55,869 nucleotides of DNA from Deltaproteobacteria bacterium (GCA_016218965.1 JACRCP010000287.1:1-55869); one strand, 5' to 3'; positions 23,212 to 33,104 are shown, counted from the stretch's first letter. Numbers and translations are program-made. Notes: generated by a model from the letters alone, not told the origin.

Positions 23212-26200
23212 TGCAACCCCCGAATTCCGAATCCCGAACGCCGAATTCCGGTCTGTTGCTCGCTCTGATCCTCACTTCCCACCTTTCATTTCTCACTCTA
23301 CTCTCCGGCTGCGACACCGACCTCGGCCTCCAGGAATTCCAGTTCGGCTGCAAGACCGACTCGGACTGCGGAACGGGGTTTAAGTGCGAAGGGGCGAAGA
23401 AGTGCGTCCGGATCCCCGTGACCGAAGACACCGGAATCCCGGTCGACGCGGCACCGGAGGACCGGGGGACGGCGAAAGACGCGGGGACCACGCCCGACTC
23501 GGCGTCCGACGGGTCGGACCTGTCCGACGTGTCCGACGCGTCCGACGGCGGCGTTGATGCATCTGACGCGATGGACGCGGGCGAAGACACCGGGATCACC
23601 GACGCCGGCGAGGACGTTGGTGATGCGGGCGGTGACGCCGAGATCACCGACACCGGCGAAGACGTTGGTGACGCGGGTGGCGACGCCGCGACCCCGGACG
23701 CCGGCGAGGACACCGGGATCACCGACGCCGGCGAAGACGTCGGTGACGCAGGTGGCGACGCCGGCACCCCGGACACCGGCCAGGACGCCGGCGAGGACGC
23801 CGGACCCGACGGCGGCCTCCCCTGCGGGCCGTGCAGCGGCTGCTGCAACGGTGCGACGTGTGTTGCGGGCACGGACGACCTCATGTGCGGGAGCGGCGGG
23901 GCGGCATGCCAAGACTGCACGGCGGCGGGGATGGAGTGCGAAAACCAGGCGTGCCGGACGCCCCCGACCTGCGACTCCTCGACGTGCCCCAACGGTTGCT
24001 GCGACGCGATGGGTCAATGTCTGACCGGCGAACTCAACACCTCTTGCGGCACCGGCGGCGGCGCCTGCTCCGATTGCACGCTTGCCGGAAAGACGTGTGT
24101 CGGGAAGACCTGTCACGGTTGCGACTACCTTACATGCCCCAACGGGTGCTGCGACGCCGGCGGTGTGTGCCGGACCGGAGACCAGAACTCCGTCTGCGGT
24201 TCCGGCGGGTCGGCGTGCATCGACTGCACGACCGGCGGCGGCACGTGCCAGACCAAGTCATGCACGTACCCGACGTGCAATGCGGGGACGTGCCCCGGCG
24301 GCTGTTGCGACACGGGCGGCGCCTGCCAAGGCGGCGATCAGGACACGCTTTGCGGCACCGGCGGCGTTTCGTGTCAAGACTGCGCCGCGGGCGGAAGGAC
24401 GTGCGCCGGGAAGGCCTGCCACGGGTGCGACAGCGTCACGTGCCCCGCGGGTTGCTGCGACGCCACCGGTGTCTGCCACTCCGGCGACCAGAATACGCAA
24501 TGCGGGACCAACGGCGCGCTCTGCGCCAATTGCTCCGTGACCGGCTCGAGATACTGCGTCAACAGAACATGTACACCGTGCAACGCGACGACCTGCCCGA
24601 ACGGCTGTTGCGACGCGTCGGGGGTCTGCCAGACGGGCGACCAGAACTCGGCTTGCGGAACCGGCGGAGCGGCGTGCCAGGAATGTGCGGCGGGAAGTCA
24701 GACGTGCGTCGCAAAAGCCTGCCACGGTTGCGACGCCGTGACCTGCGCGGCGGGGTGCTGTTCGGCCGGCGGGACGTGCATGGGCGGGACGACCGACATC
24801 GCCTGCGGGACCAACGGCGCCGCGTGCACGGACTGCACCGGCACAACCAACAAGTACTGCGTCAACAAGACCTGCACGTCGTGCAATGCCGCGACCTGCC
24901 CGACGGGCTGCTGCGATGCGAACGGTGCGTGCCAGGTCGGCACCGGCGACGGCCAGTGCGGCGCCGGCGGGGCCGCGTGCGAAAACTGCACGTCTTCGGG
25001 GAAGTCGTGCATCGGGCAGGCCTGCCACGGATGCGACGCAACCACGTGCCCGGACGGGTGCTGCGACTTGAGCGGCGTCTGCCAGCCCGGCACCGCACAC
25101 GACAGTTGCGGCGACAACGGGGCCTCGTGCGCGAGCTGCTCGTCAACCGCCAACCGTTATTGCTACAATCGCGCCTGCGCGCCCTGCAACGCCCAGACCT
25201 GCCCCGACGGGTGCTGCGACGGCAACGGCGTCTGCCAGGCGGGCGACGTGGTCAGCCAGTGCGGCACCGGCGGTGTCGTCTGCTCCGACTGCGCGCTCAA
25301 CCCGCTCGACAAGTTCTGCTACAACAAGGTGTGCACCCCCTGCAACGCAAACACCTGCCCCAGCGGGTGCTGCGACGGAACCGTTTGCCGAACTGGCGAT
25401 CAGGACAACCAGTGCGGCAATTCGGGCGTTGCGTGCAGCGACTGCACCGCCACGGCGAACAAGTACTGCTACAACAAGACCTGCACCGCTTGCGGCGCGA
25501 GCACGTGCCCGTCGGGCTGCTGCTCTTCGGGCCTCTGCCAGGGCGGGACGCAGAACACCCAATGCGGCACGGGAGGGGCGGCGTGCTCCGACTGCACCGC
25601 CGGCGCAAACAAGTACTGCTACAACCAGGTGTGCACGGCGTGCAACGCCAGTACGTGCCCGTTGGGATGCTGCGCCAGCGGGCTGTGCGAGCCGGGAGAC
25701 CAGCAGACACAGTGCGGGACCGGCGGCGTCGCATGCGCGAACTGCACGTCTCAAGGCAAGACGTGTGCCGAGCAAGCCTGCCACGGATGCGACTCGGTCA
25801 CCTGCCCGAGCGGGTGCTGCTCGGGCGGGACCTGCTATCCCGGGACTGCCGAGGACAAGTGCGGGAAGAACGGCGCAAACTGCAGCGACTGCGGATCGCT
25901 CACCACCTGCAAGAACCAGTCCTGCCAGCTCTGTGCGTTCGTGTGCGGCTTTGGCAACAAGTGCTGCGACGGCACCGGCGGCTGCCACACGGGCGACACC
26001 AACGACTTCTGCGGCGAGGCCGGCGAGCGGTGTTCGGACTGCAACGCGGTGCCCGGCCAGAACTGCATAAACAGGATGTGCCACGGCTGCGACGTCCTCA
26101 CATGCCCGGACGGGTGCTGCGACACCAACACCTGCCGGGTCGGCACGGAACACACGGCGTGCGGCGCAAACTCGGCCGCCTGCGCCAACTGCACGGCGGG

Positions 26201-26855
26201 CGCGAACAAGGCATGCGCCAACCAGGGGTGCGCGGCCTGCAACCCGACCAACTGCCCCGACGGCTGCTGTGACGCGGGCGGCAACTGCCAGCCCGGCAAC
26301 ACCGACACGGTCTGCGGCAACGCCGGCGCGACATGCCAGAACTGTGCGGGATCGGGACAGACTTGCGTCAACAGGCACTGCACTCCGGCGTGCGACGCGA
26401 GCACCTGTCCAAACGGGTGCTGCGACGGGACCGGCGCCTGCCGGTCGGGCACGGAACACGCGGCCTGCGGGTCGGCCGGCCTGTTGTGCGCGGCCTGTGC
26501 GGGCGGCACACCCCACTGCGTCAACCGAGCCTGCGGGACGTGCAACGCGGCGAGCTGCCCGACCGGCTGCTGCAGCAACGGCTACTGCCGCCCCGGGACG
26601 CAAAACGCCTTCTGCGGCAACAACGGAATCGCGTGCGCCGACTGCGACCCGCCGGCCAACCAGCGCACCTGCGCCGGCAATCAGTGCATGTGCCACGAGG
26701 ACCTGTGTGACTGGTACGACTGGAGCAACTGCTGTGACCCCGCCGACCAGGTTTGCAAGGACGGGTATGACGACGGCCACTGCGGCGAGTACGGCGAGCA
26801 GTGCGACGACTGCGGCGGATGGACGTGCGACAGCTCGTCCAGAACCTGCCAGTAG
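23211..26855 (+). CDS. Cassette 2: giant Cys-rich repeat lipoprotein (20 repeats)
   Basis: The product has 1214 residues. The signal peptide ends LLSGC. The shared head domain is DLGLQEFQFGCKTDSDCGTGFKC. A DLSDVSDASD segment and a repeat-encoded acidic linker (23583-23780) follow. Then come 20 Cys-rich repeats with the pattern C-TCPxGCCD-xxC-xxG-xxxxxCGxxGxxCxxC. Many contain a CHGCD or YCYNKxCTxCN connector, so two repeat subtypes alternate irregularly. The last unit (NCCDPADQVC) is degenerate, like the end of the cassette 1 protein. This should be a long disulphide-rich stalk on the cell surface. The start at 23211 is fixed by the TGATG overlap with the TPR-like gene. Confidence 0.88.
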   Translation: MQPPNSESRTPNSGLLLALILTSHLSFLTLLSGCDTDLGLQEFQFGCKTDSDCGTGFKCEGAKKCVRIPVTEDTGIPVDAAPEDRGTAKDAGTTPDSASDGSDLSDVSDASDGGVDASDAMDAGEDTGITDAGEDVGDAGGDAEITDTGEDVGDAGGDAATPDAGEDTGITDAGEDVGDAGGDAGTPDTGQDAGEDAGPDGGLPCGPCSGCCNGATCVAGTDDLMCGSGGAACQDCTAAGMECENQACRTPPTCDSSTCPNGCCDAMGQCLTGELNTSCGTGGGACSDCTLAGKTCVGKTCHGCDYLTCPNGCCDAGGVCRTGDQNSVCGSGGSACIDCTTGGGTCQTKSCTYPTCNAGTCPGGCCDTGGACQGGDQDTLCGTGGVSCQDCAAGGRTCAGKACHGCDSVTCPAGCCDATGVCHSGDQNTQCGTNGALCANCSVTGSRYCVNRTCTPCNATTCPNGCCDASGVCQTGDQNSACGTGGAACQECAAGSQTCVAKACHGCDAVTCAAGCCSAGGTCMGGTTDIACGTNGAACTDCTGTTNKYCVNKTCTSCNAATCPTGCCDANGACQVGTGDGQCGAGGAACENCTSSGKSCIGQACHGCDATTCPDGCCDLSGVCQPGTAHDSCGDNGASCASCSSTANRYCYNRACAPCNAQTCPDGCCDGNGVCQAGDVVSQCGTGGVVCSDCALNPLDKFCYNKVCTPCNANTCPSGCCDGTVCRTGDQDNQCGNSGVACSDCTATANKYCYNKTCTACGASTCPSGCCSSGLCQGGTQNTQCGTGGAACSDCTAGANKYCYNQVCTACNASTCPLGCCASGLCEPGDQQTQCGTGGVACANCTSQGKTCAEQACHGCDSVTCPSGCCSGGTCYPGTAEDKCGKNGANCSDCGSLTTCKNQSCQLCAFVCGFGNKCCDGTGGCHTGDTNDFCGEAGERCSDCNAVPGQNCINRMCHGCDVLTCPDGCCDTNTCRVGTEHTACGANSAACANCTAGANKACANQGCAACNPTNCPDGCCDAGGNCQPGNTDTVCGNAGATCQNCAGSGQTCVNRHCTPACDASTCPNGCCDGTGACRSGTEHAACGSAGLLCAACAGGTPHCVNRACGTCNAASCPTGCCSNGYCRPGTQNAFCGNNGIACADCDPPANQRTCAGNQCMCHEDLCDWYDWSNCCDPADQVCKDGYDDGHCGEYGEQCDDCGGWTCDSSSRTCQ
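23220..23251. repeat. CCGAATT/CCGAATCC tandem repeat in a signal peptide
   Basis: Four degenerate units encode PNSESRTPNSG at residues 4-14 of the cassette 2 lipoprotein, just before the hydrophobic core. This is the same position as the AAATCCC repeat in the cassette 1 lipoprotein gene. Confidence 0.65.
23583..23780 (+). repeat. 27/48-base nested coding repeats in the linker
   Basis: Units run 27, 48, 48, 27 and 48 bases. The 48-base unit encodes EDVGDAGGDAEITDTG and variants; the 27-base unit encodes EDTGITDAG. All units end GA(C/T)(G/A)CCGGC or similar and begin GA(A/G)GAC. The array gives an acidic flexible spacer between the membrane-proximal head and the Cys-rich stalk. Confidence 0.85.
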
Positions 26856-26916
26856 GCCCCGCACGAAACCGGGCTTCCCCGACCAAACCCGGGTCCATGC
26901 GCCGCGCGCCGGAAAG

Positions 26917-26945
26917 TGGCAAAATTTTAGGAAAATCGGTACAAT
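26917..26945 (+). promoter_or_regulatory. Possible promoter of cassette 3
   Basis: TACAAT (26940-26945) lies 17 bases after TGGCAA (26917-26922), in a short AT-rich patch of otherwise GC-rich DNA. It is 36 bases upstream of the ATG at 26982. The -35 match is weak. Confidence 0.35.
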
Positions 26946-26981
26946 ACGCATCAGCGGCCGATTTGACGTGCGGAGTGCCCG

Positions 26982-27842
26982 ATGACGAATAAGACGAGTC
27001 TTGCTGCGGTCGTGGTTCTGTTTGCGGCCGCGGGGCACGCGGACGCGGCGGAAAAGCCCTCGGGTCCGCCGACGAAAGAACTGATTTCGCAGGGCGTCGC
27101 CGCCTACGATTCGATGGACCTTGACAAGGCCTTCCCGCTGTTCGAGCAGGCATCCAGACATTCCGATTTGACCAGGGCCGACCGAATCAATGTGTTCAAG
27201 CACCAGGCGTTCATCCTCATGCTCCAGGGAAAGGAGATCCTGGCGCGCGACAAGGTCACCGCCATCTACACGATGGACCCGGCGTTCGAGCTTCCGGCCA
27301 CCGTGTCGCCCAAGTTCCGGAGGTTTTTCGCCGACGTCAAAAGGGACATGGCGCCCCCGCCGACGGCACAGCCGGCCCCTCCTTCGCAGCCGCCGCACCG
27401 GACGATCGAGGTACGGCCCGCCGCGAAGCCGCCGCCCGCCGTGCAGAAGACGGCTCCCGCCCCGCCGGACGGCCAGCCGAACCTCTTTGTGCGTTTCTGG
27501 CCGTCGTGGACGTGTTTTGCCACGGGCCTTGCCCTGGTTGTGCCCGGAATAGTGGTCGGCCTTGACGTCAAGTCGGGACGGGACGAGCTCGAGAACGCGC
27601 CCAGGGACGAGACCGGCAGGTTCACAACGCTCACGCTCGAAGACGCAAAGGCGCTCCAGAACGCGGCCGACCAGAAGGGTGTCACCTCGACCATCCTCCT
27701 AAGCGTGGGTGCGGCGGCGTTGGTCACGGGCGGCGTGATGTTCTTCGTCTACGACGGCGCCAAGGAGGTCACCAAGAGAACCACGGTGTCGTTCGGTTCC
27801 GACGGGACGACGCACGCCGTGACCGCGGCGTGGAAATTCTGA
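26982..27842 (+). CDS. Cassette 3: exported TPR-like protein with two membrane helices
   Basis: This 286-residue paralogue has a signal peptide (MTNKTSLAAVVVLFAAAGHA, cut near ADA). The TPR-like domain is KELISQGVAAYDSMDLDKAF then AIYTMDPAFELPATVSPKF. A Pro-rich linker follows, then LFVRFWPSWTCFATGLALVV, a conserved loop and ILLSVGAAALVTGGVMFFVY. It is followed after 39 bases by a lipoprotein gene, and then by a fibre gene. This places it in the same role as the paralogues at 18784, 22345 and 33227. Confidence 0.83.
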   Translation: MTNKTSLAAVVVLFAAAGHADAAEKPSGPPTKELISQGVAAYDSMDLDKAFPLFEQASRHSDLTRADRINVFKHQAFILMLQGKEILARDKVTAIYTMDPAFELPATVSPKFRRFFADVKRDMAPPPTAQPAPPSQPPHRTIEVRPAAKPPPAVQKTAPAPPDGQPNLFVRFWPSWTCFATGLALVVPGIVVGLDVKSGRDELENAPRDETGRFTTLTLEDAKALQNAADQKGVTSTILLSVGAAALVTGGVMFFVYDGAKEVTKRTTVSFGSDGTTHAVTAAWKF

Positions 27843-27885
27843 AGGGACGAGGGACGAGCGAAGAAGGATGAAGGACGAGGGATGA
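27843..27885. repeat. GGGACGA heptamer tandem repeat
   Basis: Six or so degenerate 7-base units (GGGACGA, GGATGAA, GGACGAG) fill the gap between the cassette 3 TPR-like gene and its lipoprotein gene. They end at the ATG, so the binding sequence AAGGA is part of the repeat. Confidence 0.7.
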
Positions 27886-28475
27886 AAAGACACGAACAAA
27901 ACGCGGGCGGCGCGTGGAATCTGATTGCCGAGTGCCGGTCTGGGTGCCACGGACAACCGCAGGTTGCCCGTGTCCGAAGGCCGGGCATCCCGCACGGACA
28001 AGCGCTGCTTGTCCGTGGCACCCGGAAACACCGGGGCTTCCTGTTCGCACTGGCCACTGTCCACTGTGCGCTGTTCACTCTGCTTGCCTGCGACACCGAC
28101 CTTGCGATCTCCGATTTCAAGTACGCGTGCGAGTCGGACAACGAGTGCGGCGCGGGGCACAAATGCGAGCCCGGGGTTGGGTGCGTGAAGTTTCCGGAGT
28201 CCAAGGATGCCGGGCGGGGCGACGCGGGAGGCGGGCGGGACGCAGGGGCCGCGGACGGCGGCACCGACGCGGGGACCGACGCAGGGGCAGACGCGGGGAC
28301 AGCCGACGGGGGTTTCATGCTCCGGTATTCGAGCACGAGCGATTCGGCGGCGGGCGCCGGCACGTCCGACAAGTACATGCTCAAGTCGGTCACCGGTTGG
28401 TCCACGGGCCCGAAATGGAACGTCGGAAACTACGAGTTGAAGATGGGCAGTCCGTTTGAACAGGGGAAAAAGTGA
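27882..28475 (+). CDS. Cassette 3: short lipoprotein preceding the fibre
   Basis: The product has 197 residues. The first 45 residues are encoded by a palindromic repeat (27942-28023) and precede the signal core LFALATVHCALFTLLAC, so the true start may lie further in; no better start codon is seen. The mature head DLAISDFKYACESDNECGAG followed by HKCEPGVGC matches the other cassette lipoproteins. An Asp/Gly/Ala linker follows (DAGTDAGADAGTADGG). The C-terminal domain is about 50 residues (TSDKYMLKSVTGWSTGPKW), with a counterpart in the product at 34139 (YVLRSTTGW). It may anchor or chaperone the fibre encoded next. That is inference. Confidence 0.75.
   Translation: MKRHEQNAGGAWNLIAECRSGCHGQPQVARVRRPGIPHGQALLVRGTRKHRGFLFALATVHCALFTLLACDTDLAISDFKYACESDNECGAGHKCEPGVGCVKFPESKDAGRGDAGGGRDAGAADGGTDAGTDAGADAGTADGGFMLRYSSTSDSAAGAGTSDKYMLKSVTGWSTGPKWNVGNYELKMGSPFEQGKK
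27942..28023. repeat. GGGTGCCACGGACAA double-hairpin repeat, copy 1
   Basis: The outer arms GGGTGCCACGGACAA (27942-27956) and TTGTCCGTGGCACCC (28009-28023) are perfect 15-base inverted repeats. Between them are two short hairpins, each of CACGGACAA and TTGTCCGTG (one mismatch in the first) around loops CCGCAGG and GCGCTGC. Other copies: 34166-34202 (single hairpin), 37431-37520 and 43138-43218. Confidence 0.88.
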
Positions 28476-28640
28476 CTCACGACAAACGACTCACGACTCA
28501 TGACTCACGGCACGCGCAACCCGACTTCCCGGTCCGGTGGTCGTTCCCCTGCCTGCTGTCGTGGGTCGTTCGTCGTCGGTCGATGTTCTTGGGTCGTTTG
28601 TCGGATCGGTCGTTTGTCGAAAGTCGTAAGTCGTCGGTCG
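28471..28640. repeat. Inverted pair of CGACTCA/TGGGTCGT tandem repeats
   Basis: 28471-28515 has units of the type GACTCAC/GACAAAC. 28557-28640 has the reverse complement type (GTCGTTCGTCG, GGGTCGTTTGTCGG, AAGTCGTAAGTCG). Together they make a long imperfect inverted repeat around a 40-base centre. It fills the gap between the cassette 3 lipoprotein and fibre genes. No gene is seen here. Confidence 0.7.
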
Positions 28641-28660
28641 TATCGCCCGGAGGGATCGTC

Positions 28661-31600
28661 ATGAACAAAGTTATCAGCATCGCCATCGCGTCCGCGTTCG
28701 CTATCGCCGCAGGCGCCGCCGCCCGCGCGGAGGTGCCGCTTACGCTGTCGCACAACGGGTATCTCACGGACACGCAGGGCGCGCCGGTGAACGTCACCCT
28801 GCCCTTCGTCTTCAAGGTGTACGCCGAGGAGACGGGAGGCGACCCCGTATGGGTCGAAGCGATACCCAACGTCGGGGTTCAAAACGGTTTTTACGCGACG
28901 ACACTGGGTCTTTCGACGTCGCTCGCGAGCGTGTTCAACGCGCGGAAGGACGTGTGGCTCGAGATCTCGGTTGACGGGATCGCGATCACTCCGCGGCAGA
29001 AGATAAGCGCGGTGCCATACGCGCTGGTGGCGGACGACGCGGTCGGGGCCATTCACCCTACATCCATCACGGTTGGCGGGAAGAAAGTGGTTGACGAGGA
29101 AGGCAAGTGGTCGGGGGACCCTTCGGGGATACCCGGGGTCAAGAGCGTCGGGACGGCGGCGCCTTTGACGGGTGGGCCGATCACGGACACGGGGACGATC
29201 GGGATGGCAAAGGCTGACGGGACGGCGGACGGGTACCTTTCGGCGGCCGATTTCGCGGCTTTTTGGACCAAGCAGAACCGTGTGAGCGGGAAGTGCAACG
29301 ACGGTTTTTGCGTCTATCAGGTCAACGAGGACGGTTCGGTGGACTGCTTCCCCTGCGGGGGCGGTGCGGGGTCCGGGACGGTGACGTCCGTGGCGACTGG
29401 GCCCGGGCTGACGGGCGGGCCGGTGACGACGTCGGGGACCATCAGCCTCGACTCGGCCTGGCTGGACGGGTCTGCGCACGACGCGCGTTTTGTGAACGAG
29501 GGCCAGGCCGACGCCGTGACCTCGGCGATGATCCTGGACGGGACGATAGTGTTTGGCGACATCGGGCAGAACGCCTGCGTCGCGGGCCAGGTAATCAAGT
29601 GGGACGGGACGGCGTGGACTTGCGCGGCGGATCTGAACACCGTGTTGACCGTTGCGGCCGGCTCCGGGCTGGAGATGGCCGGGTCGAGCCTGTCGCTGCT
29701 GAAGACGTGCTCATCGGGGAACGTGCTCAAGTGGGACGGAACGAAGTGGGACTGCGCGGCGGATGTAAGCTCGGGGGGGACGGTGACGAGCATCGGCACG
29801 GGGGCCGGGCTGACCGGCGGGCCGATCACGGGGACGGGGACGATCAGCATTGCGACGGACAGTGTCACGACGGCGATGATCAAGAATGCGACCATCAAGT
29901 TCGAGGATTTCGACCCCAACGGCTGTGTCGCCGGGCAGATCCCCAAGTTCGACGGCGTGAACTGGATCTGCGGCAACGACGCCGGCGGCGCCGCCGGATA
30001 CGTGACCGACGTGTCGGCAACTGCGCCCGTCGCGAGCACCGGCGGCACGATGCCGGTCATCAGCATCGCAAAGGCGACGACAGCCGTGAGCGGCTACCTC
30101 TCCGCCGTCGACTGGAACCTCTTCAACAACAAGCAGGACCAGGTTGCCGGGGCGTGCCTGGCCGGGAGTTCGATTAGGGCGGTCAACCCGGACGGCTCGG
30201 TTCTTTGCGAAACGGACGACAACACGACGTACACGGCGGCGGCTGGATCGGGGATCGAAGTCGCCGGCACCGCCCTGTCTCTCCTCAAGACCTGCGTCTC
30301 CGGAAACGTCCTCAAGTACGACGGCACCAACTGGATTTGCTCGCCCGACCTGAACTCCGGCGGGACGGTGACAGCGGTGACGGCCTCGGCGCCTTTGTCG
30401 AGCATCGGTGGGGCCACGCCGAACATCGCGATGCCGGCGGCTTCGTCGTCCGCGGACGGCTACCTGACATCGGCGAACTGGACGGCGTTCGATGCGAAGC
30501 AGAACCGGGTCGCCGGGACGTGCGCCGCAGGGAGCGCCATCCGCGCCATCGACGTGAACGGGGCGGTGACGTGCGAGACGGACGACGGCCAGTCGTACAC
30601 CGCCTCAAGCGGCGTGATGCTGGTGGGCACGGACCTTCAGTTGAGCACGGTGGGATGCGCGTTTGGGGAGGTATGGAAGTACACGGCGGGCGGCTGGAGC
30701 TGCGAGCCGGACATTGACTCGGGCGGCGACGTAACGGGGGTCACGGCGGGCACGGGTCTCACGGGAGGCGGCGGCGCCGGGGACGTGACTTTGAACGTCT
30801 CGTTTGGGGGTACGGGGGCGGCGACTTCGGCGGCGCGAAGCGACCACAACCACACCGGGACGTACGAGCCGGAGATCGCCGCCGGGACGAACGCGCAGTA
30901 CTGGCGGGGGGACAAGACGTGGCAGGCGCTCAACACCACCGCGGTCACCGAGAGCGGCAACCTCTATTATACCGACGCAAGGGCGCGTGGCGCCCTGTCG
31001 GGAACCTTGCCCGTCACGTACAACTCCGGCACGGGCGCGATCGGAGTGTCGGCTAACTCGTCGTCCTCGGCGGGCGTGGTGGCGACCAGCGCGGGGCAGG
31101 CGAACATGGTTTGGAAGACCGACGGGAGTGGCAACCCCGCGTGGAGGTCGGACGCGGACTCCGGCGGCGACATCACGGCGGTCAACGTCACGGCGCCCAT
31201 CACGGGCGGCGGGGCGAGCGGGTCCGTGACGGTCGGCATCAGCCAGGCCGGCGCCGCCGCAGACGGCTACCTGTCGAGCGCGAACTGGAACACTTTCAGC
31301 GACAAGCAGAACAGGGTTACGGGCACCTGCGCGGCCGGCAGCTCGATCCGCGTCGTCAACGCCGACGGCACGGTCACGTGCGAGACCGACGACGGGCAGC
31401 TCTACACGGCCTCCGGCGGTGTTACTCTTTCAGGAAGCGACTTCCGCCTTGATACCACCGGGTGCCTGGCCTTCGAGGTCCTCAAGAGGAACGCCGCCAA
31501 CAACGCCTGGGAATGCGTCGCCGACGCCGACAGCGGCACCGTCACAAACGTGGCCACGGGGACCGGATTGACCGGAGGCCCCATCACGACCACGGGGACC

Positions 31601-33046
31601 ATCAGCCTGGCGGACACCGCCGTGACCCCCGGCAGTTACACACTCTCAAGCATCACCGTCGATGCCCAGGGGAGAATCACCGCGGCGTCCAGCGGGGCTG
31701 AGGTCGACGGCGTCATCGGCAACGAGGTGACCAACGCGACCAACGCGACGCTGACCAGGGGCGGCACAGGGACGGCGGGGGACCCTTATACTCTCGGCCT
31801 GAACCTGGGCAACGCGAACACATGGACGGGGCTTCAGACATTGTCGCGGGCCAGCGGCAGCCCGCCGATTGCGGTGGCGACGGCATATGCGGCGGGGGCG
31901 ACGGTCACGGATTTGAGCGCCGACATGGTTGACGGCAACCACGCGAGCGACTTTGCCGGCGCGTCCCACAACCACGACGCGACGTACGTCAACGAGGCGC
32001 AGGCCGACTCCATAACCTCCACGATGGTGGCCTTTGACTACGCCGGCTCGTCGAGCGAAGGCGGCAGCGCCACGAGCTGCGTCAATATTGATCCAGGGAC
32101 GTACGACTGGCACACCGACGGCACAAGGACTGTCAACGTCGATTACGCCTCGACGGCCGGGAGCGCGACTTCCGCGACTTCGGCGACAACCGCCACCAAC
32201 CTGGCAGGTGGAGGTGCCGGTACAATCCCCTATCAGAGTGCCGCCAACACAACCGCGATGCTCGCCGCGGGAACATCAGGTTACCTGCTACAGAGCGGCG
32301 GCGCAGGGGCGCCATCGTGGATCAACGCGACGAACGCGAGCACCGCAAGCACCGTGGTGAAGCGCGACGGCTCGGGCAACTTTTCCGCCGGGACGATCAC
32401 GGCGGCCCTTACAGGAAACGTGACGGGCAACGCATCGACGGCTACCACCCTTGCCGCCGATCCGGGCAACTGTTCCGCCGGGAACGCCCCCCTTGGCATC
32501 ACCGCCGCGGGAGTCGCAGAAGGCTGCTTTGACGTGGCGACACAGTCCGAACTCGACACCCACGCCGCCCTGACCTCCGCCCACGGCGCGACGAGCTCTA
32601 ACACCGCGTCAACGATCGTCATGCGCGACGCCTCGGGGAACTTCTCCGCAGGAAAAGTCACGGCAACGGCCCTCGGCGGCAGTGCTACGTCAGCCTACAA
32701 TGAAAGTGAGGCGGTGTCCACGACGACAAGCACGACCTATCAAACCAAAGTGACTTTGAATCTCCCGGTCGCCGGCACATATATTCTTTTCGCCTCGGCT
32801 GTTTTCGCCAACAACGCATATGTATACAACCCTCTGCGTTTCTACGACACGTCGACAAGTACTCTGATAAGCGGCGGCGACAACTACCAGAGTAGCAGCG
32901 CCGCGGGCGGCTGGGGGACCTACACCGTGATGCGGAGCTACACTACGTCCGGAAGTCAAAACGTCAATATTCAGTATCGTGCCTATGACGGAACAGACAC
33001 GGCTTCAATTAAATTCGCGCGCATTTTTGCACTGAGGATCAACTGA
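28661..33046 (+). CDS. Cassette 3: large exported fibre-like protein (phage tail-fibre modules)
   Basis: The product has 1461 residues with a signal peptide MNKVISIAIASAFAIAAGAA (cut near ARA). The N-terminal domain runs from LTLSHNGYLTDTQGAPVNV to ITPRQKISAVPYALVADDA. A long shaft follows of modules such as GTVTSVATGPGLTGGPVTT, ADGYLSAADFAAFWTKQNRV, NLYYTDARARGALSG and VVKRDGSGNFSAGTITAALT. These are familiar from phage tail fibres. Residues from about 1347 form a globular tip ending KFARIFALRIN. DNA for the tip is about 50 percent GC by my hand count of 32701-32880, far below the shaft DNA. GGAGGG precedes the ATG at 28661. Probably a trimeric surface adhesin. Host phage genes are absent. 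Confidence 0.85.
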   Translation: MNKVISIAIASAFAIAAGAAARAEVPLTLSHNGYLTDTQGAPVNVTLPFVFKVYAEETGGDPVWVEAIPNVGVQNGFYATTLGLSTSLASVFNARKDVWLEISVDGIAITPRQKISAVPYALVADDAVGAIHPTSITVGGKKVVDEEGKWSGDPSGIPGVKSVGTAAPLTGGPITDTGTIGMAKADGTADGYLSAADFAAFWTKQNRVSGKCNDGFCVYQVNEDGSVDCFPCGGGAGSGTVTSVATGPGLTGGPVTTSGTISLDSAWLDGSAHDARFVNEGQADAVTSAMILDGTIVFGDIGQNACVAGQVIKWDGTAWTCAADLNTVLTVAAGSGLEMAGSSLSLLKTCSSGNVLKWDGTKWDCAADVSSGGTVTSIGTGAGLTGGPITGTGTISIATDSVTTAMIKNATIKFEDFDPNGCVAGQIPKFDGVNWICGNDAGGAAGYVTDVSATAPVASTGGTMPVISIAKATTAVSGYLSAVDWNLFNNKQDQVAGACLAGSSIRAVNPDGSVLCETDDNTTYTAAAGSGIEVAGTALSLLKTCVSGNVLKYDGTNWICSPDLNSGGTVTAVTASAPLSSIGGATPNIAMPAASSSADGYLTSANWTAFDAKQNRVAGTCAAGSAIRAIDVNGAVTCETDDGQSYTASSGVMLVGTDLQLSTVGCAFGEVWKYTAGGWSCEPDIDSGGDVTGVTAGTGLTGGGGAGDVTLNVSFGGTGAATSAARSDHNHTGTYEPEIAAGTNAQYWRGDKTWQALNTTAVTESGNLYYTDARARGALSGTLPVTYNSGTGAIGVSANSSSSAGVVATSAGQANMVWKTDGSGNPAWRSDADSGGDITAVNVTAPITGGGASGSVTVGISQAGAAADGYLSSANWNTFSDKQNRVTGTCAAGSSIRVVNADGTVTCETDDGQLYTASGGVTLSGSDFRLDTTGCLAFEVLKRNAANNAWECVADADSGTVTNVATGTGLTGGPITTTGTISLADTAVTPGSYTLSSITVDAQGRITAASSGAEVDGVIGNEVTNATNATLTRGGTGTAGDPYTLGLNLGNANTWTGLQTLSRASGSPPIAVATAYAAGATVTDLSADMVDGNHASDFAGASHNHDATYVNEAQADSITSTMVAFDYAGSSSEGGSATSCVNIDPGTYDWHTDGTRTVNVDYASTAGSATSATSATTATNLAGGGAGTIPYQSAANTTAMLAAGTSGYLLQSGGAGAPSWINATNASTASTVVKRDGSGNFSAGTITAALTGNVTGNASTATTLAADPGNCSAGNAPLGITAAGVAEGCFDVATQSELDTHAALTSAHGATSSNTASTIVMRDASGNFSAGKVTATALGGSATSAYNESEAVSTTTSTTYQTKVTLNLPVAGTYILFASAVFANNAYVYNPLRFYDTSTSTLISGGDNYQSSSAAGGWGTYTVMRSYTTSGSQNVNIQYRAYDGTDTASIKFARIFALRIN

Positions 33047-33104
33047 GTATCGATTGCCGAGTGTCTGTATTTTTCTTTTACTGAGGGTTTTATGCAGGGA
33101 GATG

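Noticed and set aside
23583-26855. Regular repeats that might be a CRISPR array
   Set aside because: They are coding, in frame, imperfect and without unique spacers.
25143-27398. 751-codon minus-strand frame opposite the Cys-rich lipoprotein
   Set aside because: Its composition mirrors the repeat on the other strand and no motif or binding site is seen; a shadow frame.
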